From Dichomitus squalens LYAD-421 SS1 (lineage: Eukaryota > Basidiomycota > Agaricomycetes > Polyporales > Polyporaceae), in NCBI RefSeq assembly GCF_000275845.1, contig NW_006766888.1:580622-644621 (forward strand): DNA of 64,000 nt. The letters run 5' to 3'. The notes beneath the pieces were generated by a model. The model ran no database searches, had not been told where the DNA came from, and saw only the letters and a list, made by a program, of their open reading frames with translations. Each line of letters starts with the position of its first letter. Positions within the stretch are counted from its first letter, which is position 1. Of this stretch, positions 35,305 to 45,559 are shown piece after piece. The translations under genes and the position numbers were made by a program.

Positions 35305-36619
35305 CGTCTCGCACGTCTAGATAGAAGTAAATGCCGATTGGAGAAACGAACTGACGAGAGGACCGGACTGGAGGATCAGAAGAAACGACAGAAGGTGCAG
35401 AAGGCAGCACCAAGCAGAGAATATACAATTAGCGTGTCCAGCTATGAGACCTCTAGGGCCGTCAGCTGCAAGCGGCGTTGGTCGGGAGGTGGAGGGCGAG
35501 CGTCGGATGACGAACGATGCGGAGGGTCGAGGCGAGACGCATTTGTAGATATACGAGGGGCGGCATGTGCCGCGAAGGAGGGTAAGACAAAAAGCCGAAG
35601 TCACCCCTTACACGCTCAATGCACACACAAAAGGCGCGAGACACAGAGGCGGACTGGAATGGAGAATATCAGTTGACAGTACGTACGCCGTATATCATGG
35701 GAAGTCTGCACGCAGCATAACAATAAAGACGAGGCGCCCATATTGTATGCGCCGCGATCGATGAGTAGCAGCAGACGTGAAAAGATCACCGCATGCCGAT
35801 GTTTCTAATGGTTCGGATTACTAGAAAGTTGTTAGACAATTGACTTGCCCGTAGATAGCAGTGGGTACGATAGCAACTGACACTTCGCTGTCTAGTGGCA
35901 TTGTTTCAACTGTCGACGGCTTCGATGATCCAGGAAGCCGTTACTCGAGTGCTAAACTGGATCCCACACAAACAAGCATCCTAGAGAGGAAGAGACATGG
36001 CTCGGAGGTGATGGTGCAGTGACAAGTTGCAAATCATGGGCGTCGAACGCCGCTCCGAACACAACGGGATGCGGCAAGCCGTAGACAAAAATTCTACTCA
36101 ACGCTCCCCCTTCCGATGGCCGTCGCCACACTCTCTGGTTTCCCTCCTGCTCTGTAATACTTGACTTGAACGAGATATGAAGACTGCAGAAAATTTTCTG
36201 TGCCTGTGCTTGGACTGAGGTTACCTTCACATCTAGGTCGGTCGCAAGACGTTCACTAAGTCACAAGTCAACGCACATCGTTTCATCGGTATCGATGTGA
36301 AGGGCGCAACAAAAGTGAATGCTATGGGCATGTGGTGGTCGCCGGTGCTAATATGACTTGTACTTCAACAGCGAGGTGATAGATTGTTGGACTGATGCGT
36401 GCACAAAACGACTAGTCTCGTAAGAGCTGAACAGGAGTGGATGGAGAATGCAGTAAAAGATTCGGTAGTATCTGAACTGATGACGATAAACGCGCGAGTG
36501 AAGGCAAGGTAGAATGTCCGCTATAGCGATATATCCGTCCACGACATGATCCAGACATGACTCTTTTACTAGCAATCCGGCACCCAGGTCGTCTGATCGT
36601 AGGAGAGCCTTCACGTCCT
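35305..36619. other. Intergenic region between two minus-strand genes
   Basis: 1.3 kb. The part at 35305-35700 is likely the promoter and leader of the disordered hypothetical. The rest shows no coding family or clear regulatory signal. Confidence 0.5.
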
Positions 36620-39249
36620 TTAATCGCAACACCGCGCATTCGTGCAGACCAACGAAAGTAGAGCAAGATGGCCGGCACCGAATAACAACGTCGCTTGGAG
36701 GCCTTCAAACCACGTGTCCATGATTGCAAGGGCGAGGGCAGCGCCCGCGACAATCGGCCGCGGCTGACCGTCGGGGCACATACGAGAAAGGGTGAGCACC
36801 TACCGGGATCATTCCCCAGTCAGATATGAAGCGGTTCACGTCGTCATCATAGCTCCGCTCGAGATCACGGTGACTTACCTTGGCAACGAGAACGGACGAC
36901 TTCAGCGTCCGGACCCAGACTCTCCTTGGCAGATACGCGGGCAGCCTTTCCCGTCCTCGTCGGACTGCTTCCGACCATCCTCGCACACTCCTAGGATATG
37001 CGGGTATAGGATAACCAAGGAATGTCCCCTTCTTCTCCCGAATCGCGCTGTCGTCTTCATCCTTGATCTCCTCGAGGCTAGCATCGCTCGTCCTCTCTAC
37101 GAGTGCGGGATGCGTACGCTCGGGACTTGTCCGCACATGCTGCGCACGAGCGAGGGCCAGCGTTGATGTCACTCCATTCCCTCGTAGAACCGCAACCGGC
37201 TTAAGCTGCTTGCGTCATCAGTCTGCGAACGAAGAGCAGGCGCACCAGAAGGACGTACCCCACCCTCTTTAATTACCCCGAGCACTCGTTCGGACGATGG
37301 CCGGACCGCAGGTCTGACGTTCAGAAGCGTCTCCAGCAACAGCAGGTATGCCTTCGGCAATCTCCGAGACTCAAGTCCGCTAGCAAGTATCGAAGACGAC
37401 CTGAAGCCAGGATATCCAAGGATCTCGGCCTCGAGCCTGTCCATATAGTCCCTTCCATCTTTCGGTCGGCTCGCATCGTCGTTGTCGGACGTGTGGTGAT
37501 AGGGCAGCCGAAAGAACAAGAGCTTGTGCAGTATCATGCCAAGAGACCACATGTCGGCCTTGGAGTCAACTTGGAGCAACCTGCCGGTCGAAGGATCCGG
37601 CAAAGATTCCGGTGCCGAATACTCGAGGCTGTAAGAGGACGGATGTGAAGAGATGGCGAACGTTCAAAAAAGGGGCAGTACACACGTTCCGGTGTTACCT
37701 GATCGCGTCCTGGCGTTGAGCATGTCCTGTGACGTGCCGAAGTCAGACAGCATAGCCCGAGGTCTACCAATCGAAACATGAGCAAGAGGGCAGAATGCGG
37801 AACGCGTTATAACGCACACTAACCGACCCTCGTCCCAAGTGAGAAGCACGTTGCCGGGTTTCAGGTCGAGATGCAAGATCGACTTCTCGTGCTGCACGCC
37901 TAATGAGCCGGCGTATGATGCAATAGAACTTGCCATGTACCAAAAAAGCGAGACCTGTGACGACATCCTCGAAAAGGTCGTGGACCTCCTCCGCACTCAA
38001 GAGATGGACGGCTTTCCAGTCCGCGGGGGCTTTCCTGCCATTCTGAGGGGTGAACCCATTGCCATGAAGGCCCATCTCCCGGCGGAGTCGTTCACGTTCC
38101 TCAGGCGGTGCACGCTGTACGGCACGAAACGCGCGGATGCGTGCATTACGGGAGTAGGGTTGGTCAACACCAGGTTCAGGGGTGTCGGCCGGAGAGTGAG
38201 GAACGGAAATGCCGCCGGATGACCCTTGCGACGACTTGAAGTGAGGAAGATTCGGAGCGCGACGTCCAAGGCGCGTGTCAATCAAATCATCCAGACTGCC
38301 CCCCTCGGCCCATTGCATGAGGATGCTGTCACAACTTGTCAGCACTTAGCCGCATTACAGACTTCACCGTGGCCACTCACTGCAACGTCGGAACCCTCGG
38401 GCCGAATGACGAGAATTGCGAAGGCTCAAGCCAGGCATGATGGTAGGTAATAATGTTCGGGTGGTGGAGCTTCTCCAGAAGACGAACCTGAGGACATCGT
38501 ATGAAATACCGAGTGGGGTGGAAGCCGATCGTCTGCGAAGACATACCTCACGCAGGGTATTAAAAAGATATGAATGAGATTGGCCAACGGCAACCTTCTT
38601 TACAGCGAAGTAGCCTACATGCCGATACAAGCTGTAGGGGTAAAGACGGAGAGCGAGGGACTTAGACATACCAAGAGAGTTCCCGTCCAAAACGTGCTGT
38701 CGAACACGCGGTTGAGGTCGGTACGCTAACTGCATGGAAGCTGCAGCTTACCTGACACAAGTACACGCTGCCGTTTGCACCCATGCCCAATCTGCACACC
38801 TCCTGAAAGAAGGCCTTGAAGTATCCCTCCGCCATGTTCTCCGCGCGAAATGTGCCTCGACCTGCGGACGAGGCTGCGGAGGGACCACCGCTCGCAGGGC
38901 TTGCAGGGCGGGATGATTCATTGGCAATCTCGAGCAGCTGGAAGTAGTTGGCAGCCCTGTTCGAGGCACGCTCGAAGTTCTTCTCCTCGAGGTCGTCGTC
39001 GCTGTTGTCGGCAGGATGTCTCCTGTTGTCCGGCGTTATAGAGCGGTGACAGTAAGGACAGCGCACGTGTCTTCGTGCTAAAGTTCCTGAAGGGGGCGGC
39101 GAGTGTCTCTGGATAGAGAGCGCATGGGAGGTCGGGTTGTAGAGCACAATCTGGTTCGAGACGTGGAGGATGGGCTGCCATTCTGGGCCCGCTGGGTTGA
39201 CCGCGACGAGCGCACCAGATGGCGAGGAGGTATCCAAGTCGTCAAACAT
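36620..39249 (-). CDS. IKS1: Iks1-type serine/threonine protein kinase with C-terminal membrane segments
   Basis: The start at 39249-39247 reads MFDDLDTSSPSGALVAVNPA, followed by WQPILHVSNQIVLYNPTSHA and a zinc-knuckle-like RCPYCHRSI, typical of the IKS kinase family. Kinase landmarks occur in order: LGMGANGSVYLCQ (glycine loop), FAVKKVAVG (Lys), VRLLEKLHHPNIITYHHAWL (helix C Glu), MQWAEGGSLDDLI, HLDLKPGNVLL (catalytic loop), LSDFGTSQD (DFG) and YSAPESLPDPSTG with DMWSLGMILHKL. The C-terminal part splices to IVAGAALALAIMDTWFEGLQ and LLFGAGHLALLSLV, two hydrophobic stretches that predict membrane anchoring. The stop is at 36622-36620. About eight introns. The upstream in-frame GTG near 39285 was not preferred over the ATG. 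Confidence 0.85.
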
Positions 39250-39728
39250 CTCGGAAAAGCAGAACCGTTGGAATTCAGAAGTCACCGGTCATGGGCGGCG
39301 AGGGTCATAGGCTATAGCGGGCATGGGCAAGGCGGAGGCCTGCGAGGTGAGTTCATCGTGGACATATGAAGCAAACGCTCTTCACTTCTAGCGCTCATAA
39401 GACGTTCTGGGTCCCCACCGCATCGCCGCTGACTTCCACCATGACGCTCTCTTGTGAGCTATCGTATTGCGGATGTACAGCCGGTCGAGGCCCATGAATA
39501 CTGCGAACACGCAGGATATGGAGAGCGTACACGTCCCTCTGACTGCTTGTCAAAAACGGTTACATGTAAAACTTGAGTGATTCCAAGCAGTATGATAATA
39601 CAACAACCGGGTCGTACATTGATACTGAAAAGTCCGTACGTTGGCAGTCCAAAAAAGTCCTTCAACAGTCAGTCGCCACTAGCTCATATACCAAACATTC
39701 CACACCTTCCTCCTTCATTCTCCCGCCA
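39250..39728. other. Intergenic region between two kinase genes
   Basis: 479 bp, promoter of the Iks1-type gene and 3' flank of the second kinase. No gene seen. Confidence 0.5.
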
Positions 39729-41296
39729 CTATGAGGCTGCCTGGCCGGAGAAGGGAACCCACAGGACCAGGCTCGCCCTCCGCGCCTCGGTCATCTTATC
39801 ATTCTCCGCATGGCCAACAGCCTGCAAGGGGATTTCGTCCGAGAGCTCCTGAGTGGTGACGATGGCGGGGGGATCATGGGGACGTGTGGGAGGAGTGTCG
39901 GGCCCGCTGCATTCTGATGAGGATGTCGAAGTAGATTCGGGGATGACAGCAGGGTTGCAGCCGGGCTTGCGGATAGGGAACTCGTCCGAGGACGCAGTGC
40001 GCATGATCGCCGGGACTGGAGGAAGGGGCTCGTTGTCGAAGTGCTCCACCGGCTGCGGCTGCGGCTGACCCTCAGCCTTGGGCGGGGTTTGGGGCGATGC
40101 ATGGTGGCCTTCCTCCGCCTTCTGGATAGCCCCGCTGGAGACGCGGCGTGCCCGGAGTTCCCGCTCAGAGTCGCTAGAGGCGCCCGCTATCGATCCTCCA
40201 CTCTCAGAGGAAGTATCCGACTCGAGGGTATCACCGCACGAGGACTCCCAACCATCCGACGAGTCTCCGCTCTCCTCGCTCAGGTAGGATTCGACGGGCT
40301 TGTACTGGCGCCACGTCTGCTTGACCGCCCAGTATCTCGAGCTCGCCACCTCCTTCTCCGTCAACCAGAACCTGTCGAGATTCCGAACGAGCCTACGCAG
40401 CTCGGAGAGAGAACATTGGTCCTTCGGAATCATGGTGAGGATGCGACGGAGGATGTGGTTTAGTCCCGGGGTGATAGGGAAGATCTTGAGGAGGAAGTCT
40501 GGTTGGTCGAGGAATTTGTAGAAGTGGCGGTCGTGGATCGTAGCCTTTGACCATGGCAGACGGCCAGTAGCGAGCTGGATGATTGTGATTCCGAGTGCCC
40601 AGATATCAGCCCGACGAGTGTCGTACGGATACTCGACGTCACCGCAATCGATGCATTCTGAGAGAAATTGCCGTCAGCACTAAAATCAAGACATTCGGCG
40701 GCCAACAATTGTCACTAACCTGGACACTCGTAGAATGGGGTCCCTATCCCGAAGGATGTGCTCGTCTTCGAGTTCGTCGCCAACCCGAAGTCAGTGAGGT
40801 AGACCTTCGAAAGGTCTTCTTTCACCAGGATGTTGTCCGGCTTGATGTCCCGGTGGTACACGCCCCTCTGATGACACGCCTCCACCGCGTCGATGATCTG
40901 GAGGATGATCTCGCGGAGCAAGTCATCGTTTCGGGCGAGAGCGCGCCTCTTCCCAATAAGGGTGCGTAAGTCGCCGGCGCTGTAGTAGTCCATCACCGTG
41001 TACTGGAATCTTCCTTCCCGTACGACACGATGGAGGGAGGCGACGTTCGGGTGGTCGGACACCTTTCGGTGCAGCGCAGCCTCGCGATCTTGGCAGTAAC
41101 CGCGATTTGATCCCTCAGGAAAGGCCGGGCAGACTTTGACGGCGCGGGTGACGGAGCGGGTGGTTCCGGGGATGCGCTCGCGACATTGGTAGACGACGCC
41201 GAAGCCACCTACGCCGATCTGTCGGGAGAGCATGTACCGACCGTTGTCGAACGAGGTCCCAGAGAAGCAAGGCATGCGCCTTTCGATAGTAGGCAT
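39729..41296 (-). CDS. Serine/threonine protein kinase, fungal Ran1/Sks1-like
   Basis: Two exons (41296-40720 and 40657-39729) join in frame to 501 residues. The start MPTIERRMPCFSGTSFDNGR leads to the kinase domain: QIGVGGFGVVYQC (glycine loop), RAVKVCPAF (catalytic Lys), YSAGDLRTLIGKRRALARND, YHRDIKPDNILVKEDLSKVY (HRD loop) and LTDFGLATNSK (DFG). Then come the activation segment GTPFYECP and ECIDCGDVEYPYDTRRADIW, followed by WALGITIIQLATGRLPW. Domain order and the ECIDCG segment resemble the nutrient-sensing Ran1/Pat1 and Sks1/Vhs1 group. The C-terminal 200 residues are acidic, Ser/Pro-rich and probably disordered. The exact subfamily is inference. Confidence 0.88.
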
Positions 41297-41897
41297 TGCG
41301 GGCAGATGTGATGTGAAGGTGTATGCGTAGTGATGGCTTGTGTGTGGGATGGAAGATTTGGTGAAGTCTTCGTCGAGAATGAGGATCCTTTTATACCTCT
41401 CTAGCCCCTGCATAGAAGTTGGAGTCTTCGCGTTCTCGACCGTCGAAGTGCGGGCCCGGCAGGAGCTGTGGTTCTTGGTGCCACTGGCACCTTGCGATTG
41501 GTCTTGGTGAAGAAAAAAATCAGCAAGTTCGTTATCCGACTACGACCCTTCTTAGTCGGATAACGAACTTGTTGATCTCGGTAAGCTCCGCACTTGGGCC
41601 TGTGTTGAACCACAGTCCGAGTAGTAGCGATCGGGACCGAATGAGGTGTCAGTCGTCCAACGTTGCGAGTATAACCAGTCCAGGACAATTCTGAATAGGA
41701 CATAGGAATGCTTTCCAATTTCAATATAGACTCATGGTCTCGCACCGTCTTCCCGGCAACAATGTTGAAGGTTGTGCAGTCCCAGGTGTCTACATGACCC
41801 ACCGACGTCACACCTACAATCCGAATAGCAGTAATCACATTCGACATGACCGACATAAGATACACTTAACTTAACCGGTTCTAGTACATTGAAACGC
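41297..41897. other. Intergenic region with a strong inverted repeat
   Basis: 601 bp between the second kinase and the SET-MYND gene, both on the minus strand. Apart from the hairpin at 41519-41576 no feature was recognised. Confidence 0.5.
41519..41576. repeat. 24-bp inverted repeat with 10-bp loop (hairpin)
   Basis: The left arm 41519-41542 pairs with 41553-41576 over 24 bp with one G-T type mismatch. Each arm contains AAGTTCGTTATCCGACTA or its complement, and the loop is CGACCCTTCT. It lies in the promoter region of the minus-strand kinase. It could be a solo foldback element, a structured RNA or a protein-binding palindrome. No coding or terminator role is evident, since fungal pol II terminators are not hairpins. 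Confidence 0.75.
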
Positions 41898-44423
41898 TCA
41901 TTGCGACGGTGGCCCCACCCTCTGAGCCGAGACCAGAGTGTCCTCGAGCACATTGCGAATGCCCGTCGTCCAGATGCCAAGCTCCTTCTCCAGTCTCATG
42001 ATCGCCTCCCGAATTTCTGCTCCGAGCAGCCCGCCTCCGGACTTCTTCCCGAAACCGATCAGCAGCTCCTCGTGTGCCTTGACGAAGGACTCGTACGCCA
42101 GCTTGAGCCGAGGCGGGCCCGACGGCGGGAACTTTTCAGCTCCGGCATAATCTGACGCGGATGTTGGCGCCGGTTCGTCAACGGCAAGCAGTTTGCCTAG
42201 CTCCCCGAGCGCGACTGCGCGGACCGGATGTCCCTTTGGAAGGAGGGCCTGGAGTCCGGCGGTGTACCGAGCCGCTGTGCGAACAGCCTCGTCTAGAGTT
42301 TCCTGTGTCGGAGAGGATGACGACAGACTATCAATGAGGAGTTCTTTATGGAGCCTCGTCAAAGCGAGTAGCGGATGTGAAGAAGGTGTAACTCCCGCGG
42401 AGGTGAGGATGGGAGTTATGTTCGTGGTCAGTTGCCGGGCTTTGACTCGATCTGTATATCGGGGCCATTGTCAGCGCCGCACTAATGGCCTGACGCCGTC
42501 GCCCGGTGGGCGCACCTTTGGACTGCAGCGAGCTAGCCTTATCCAGAGCCTCTTGACCGACGCGCAAGGCGTCTAGCACAGCGCCAACGTCGCCCACTTG
42601 AGCGTTGCACTTCACACAATGTGTAGCCCTATCACCGCTCTCTGGCATGACAAAGCCCAGGTCAGTAAGCAAGATGAAATCTAGGTGAGAGACGCATCTC
42701 ATCAGCGCACCTTCTGTTGGATACGGACAGATGCCGCCGCAGGACTTAGGACACCAGAGAGCCTCCCGCGGGTCCGCGGCCGTCGTTCGACAGCAGAGCT
42801 TGCACTGACAAGAGAAGCTGTAGACCTCCTTCAGTTCATTCTGCCGGAGCCTGTTCGGCAACGTCGTGTCGACGTATGATATTCGAATCTGAAGACAGGA
42901 GTAGCAAAATTATCATGTAATGCCGGCATGAGCGAGGTGGGAGACGCGGTTCCCAGCTAACCATACACGTACCTCTTTCCCTGGTGCTACGTTGCGGAGG
43001 GCCACAAGGCTCAGAAGCGGCTCCTTTACCCGCGACCCGCCGTCGGCGCGAGGGAAAACGAGCGCAGCGTTGGGGTCACATGAGTGGTTAGCGAGGGCCA
43101 CCGTGGGCGAGACGCATATGCCTATCGGGGTCAACGCGGGTGTAGTGAGCGTGAATGTATTTGTCGTGAACTGTATCGGACGAGGCGCTGTCAGCCGAGT
43201 GCTTCGCGGGTGTGCATGCAGCCGTAACGCGGGACTCACGCGGGAGATCAAATCCACCAGATCACCGGCGGACTTCAGTCCATAAGGTTCGAGTTCTTGT
43301 GGGGAAGACACGCCTAGATACCGAACAACCGAGTGTGCCAGGTGGGTGTGCGATCCAAACGCTGACGGTTGCAGCGAATTTCGATCTACCATGGGAAGGT
43401 TATCGTTAACTGGATGTCCCATTTGACATTAGAATGTCCGAGAACCCGAAGGCCCTCGGCCTCTGCCATGAATTCGGCAACTTACTAGAGTGCATCATCC
43501 GAATCTCCTGCGCCTGACGAAAGTGTCTTGTCAGCGCTCGGCGCCCAGCGAGAATACTCGAATTACAGCACGCACCCACACGCTATCCAGCCCTTCTTTC
43601 TGAGATCCCCACATAATGCGGCCCAGGCAACGGACCGGCTCGCCGGGAATCGCGACATCAGATGAGGGTGCAGATGCAGCCCACTTTTGGAGCGCGTTGC
43701 ACTCGCGCCTGTGCCACGCCCAGTCCCGATTCTGACAGTCCTGGATGTCGCAAGCGATCAGTATTCCAGACGAGCCGGGGGTGTGGGTAACCCACGTACT
43801 GAGTTGCAATACCGGACTGTTTTGCATTTCGGACATCGTTTGAGTCCGGCCGTGGCGGCAGGTGCGGCGCAGGCGGAACAATAATACTCTAGATTGGGCG
43901 TCGAGAGGACAAAGACATGGGGTATTATCGACAAAATGATTTCACCTGGTAATCATCTGCTGTCAGTATCGTAGTGACCATTGATCGGGACAATCCACGA
44001 TGTACCAGCAGATAGAGCGGTCTTGGCGTAAAGTCCGCGACCGTGCCTGCTTGACTCCCTGATCTCTAGAAAGGAAGGGAGATCGGTATGACAGCCGTGT
44101 AGGTTCACGGAGTTGGTGCTCTCTCTTGTCTTCACCGGTGTCGGGTTAGTTGGTGACTGATGCTCCTGAGTTCTTGGCGGTGCCTGTTCCTCCGAAGCCT
44201 GAGACAGAGGAGAGTGCTGGACTACAGCCTGCTCATCTGTCACCATGGTATCATGGGAGTTCTTTGGGGCTGCTGCATTGATCTGCATTGGAGATTGAGA
44301 GGGCAGTGGGCCTGGCGACGTATCCGCCTTCATAGTATCCGAAAATCCCGAGACTGATTCAGGCTTGACGAAGGAGTGAATCTCCTTACCCTTGCGCGCC
44401 GACTTCAACTTTCCGAACGACAT
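41898..44423 (-). CDS. SET domain protein with MYND zinc finger (SMYD-like)
   Basis: Predicted protein lysine methyltransferase. The start at 44423-44421 gives MSFGKLKSARKGKEIHSFVK, then a Ser/Pro-rich N-tail. The SET domain begins at FLEIRESSRHGRGLYAKTAL and splices to GEIILSIIPHVFVLSTPNLE. The inserted MYND finger is YYCSACAAP, LKRCPKCKTVRYCNS and CQNRDWAWHRREC. The SET core continues with ICVSPTVALANHSCDPNAAL (the NHSCxPN motif) and SLVALRNVAPGKEV with IRISYVDTTL. The post-SET cysteines are in FSCQCKLCC. A helical C-terminal domain ends near IWTTGIRNVLEDTLVSAQRV, stop at 41898. About eight introns. The split SET-MYND-SET layout is diagnostic of the SMYD family, with substrate unknown. Confidence 0.9.
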
Positions 44424-44990
44424 GGCCAGTAGTCAGTGAGCTATTTGTGTGGAACGCTTGAGTGCCCAGTGGCTATGAGTCTTGTGCTGGTGTTGCTAGA
44501 TCTTACGGTCCTGATGACGTAACTTGTTTGCATGTGTCTGTCGAAGGCTTGCGATCCTAACAAGCACAAATAGACCAAGTGCTTGCCCTTGCGACAGCCG
44601 AGGTGGCCAGATCTGGGCAGCTGCCGCAGACTTCGAGGCAAGACAAGGACAGGCAATGCTATGGCGCCAAGTTGAGCTCCGTTAGCCATTTAATGATCCA
44701 CTTAATGATCATGTATGTACAGCATGGTATTACGAGTAAGGGACAATGTAGTAACAGCAAAGGGATGCATACGACGTGAAGGATGAAGGGTATAAATATG
44801 AGTAACGTGTTGTTCGTAAGTGTCGTGGCAAGTCGTGAGGGTCGTGGCAAGTCGTAAAGATTCCATACATCGCCGAAAGGAAGACGATGGCGGCTGTCCC
44901 TGGAAGACATGGTCAATGCAACATAGTAGTGGATGTGAGAACCATCCTTACACAGTTGATCTATGCAGCGTGTTACGCGCAGTCGTGATG
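44424..44990. other. Intergenic region between two minus-strand genes
   Basis: 567 bp. A 15-bp direct repeat (GTCGTGGCAAGTCGT) occurs twice at about 44821-44835 and 44841-44855. No gene was recognised. Confidence 0.5.
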
Positions 44991-45559
44991 TCATGACTGA
45001 TTGTGGTTGACGACACTCTCGCTCTGCCCTCGAGGCCTTCCTGCTTCCACCGTACCGGTGGAGCGGTTTGGTATTGACGAATCGTCTTGCGAATGTTGCC
45101 TCGTGAAGAAATCGTCCTCGCCCTCATAAGGCGATGACGCAGAATTAATCTATACATCACCGTCAATGAAGCCCTAGCCGCAGAAGGTGTGATACACGTA
45201 ATAACACCCTAGGGACAGGGCAGCACAAAATGGGGTGGAACCAAGACACTCACCCACTGCCCAAGCACCTCTGCTACTCTGCTCGCTTCCTCCGGAGTGA
45301 AGTTCACGTCGGTCCCCTTCTCTGCGTGAAGCTTGAGAAGCTCCGAGAGCGTGCGTTTGCCAGTGCCTCGTCCGAGGGAGCCATTTTGCGAAACGGCACC
45401 TTCGTCGGCACCCCCGTGGCCAGGAAACGAGACAGAATTCCGTGGTGTGCTCGCATGGTTAGGATCTGCGTCGCTGCTCATTGAGCGATCCCAGTCTTCG
45501 GTGTCGGAGGAGGTGAGAGATAATTGTGACATCGAGAAGTGGACTTGTTCCGAAGACAT
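44991..45559 (-). CDS. Small conserved hypothetical protein (154 aa)
   Basis: Two exons (45559-45254, 45149-44991) with a 104-bp intron give exactly 154 residues. The start MSSEQVHFSMSQLSLTSSDT leads to a Ser/Asp-rich segment. A compact, likely helical block follows (GKRTLSELLKLHAEKGTDVN, then FTPEEASRVAEVLGQWINSA), and then an acidic tail SPYEGEDDFFTRQHSQDDSS. The block containing LSELLKLHAEKG and EVLGQWINSASSPYEGEDDF looks conserved and recalls hypothetical proteins I know from basidiomycetes. No enzyme motif is present. The longer open frame reaching 46000 is not supported, because the ATG at 45559 starts the conserved part. Confidence 0.72.
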
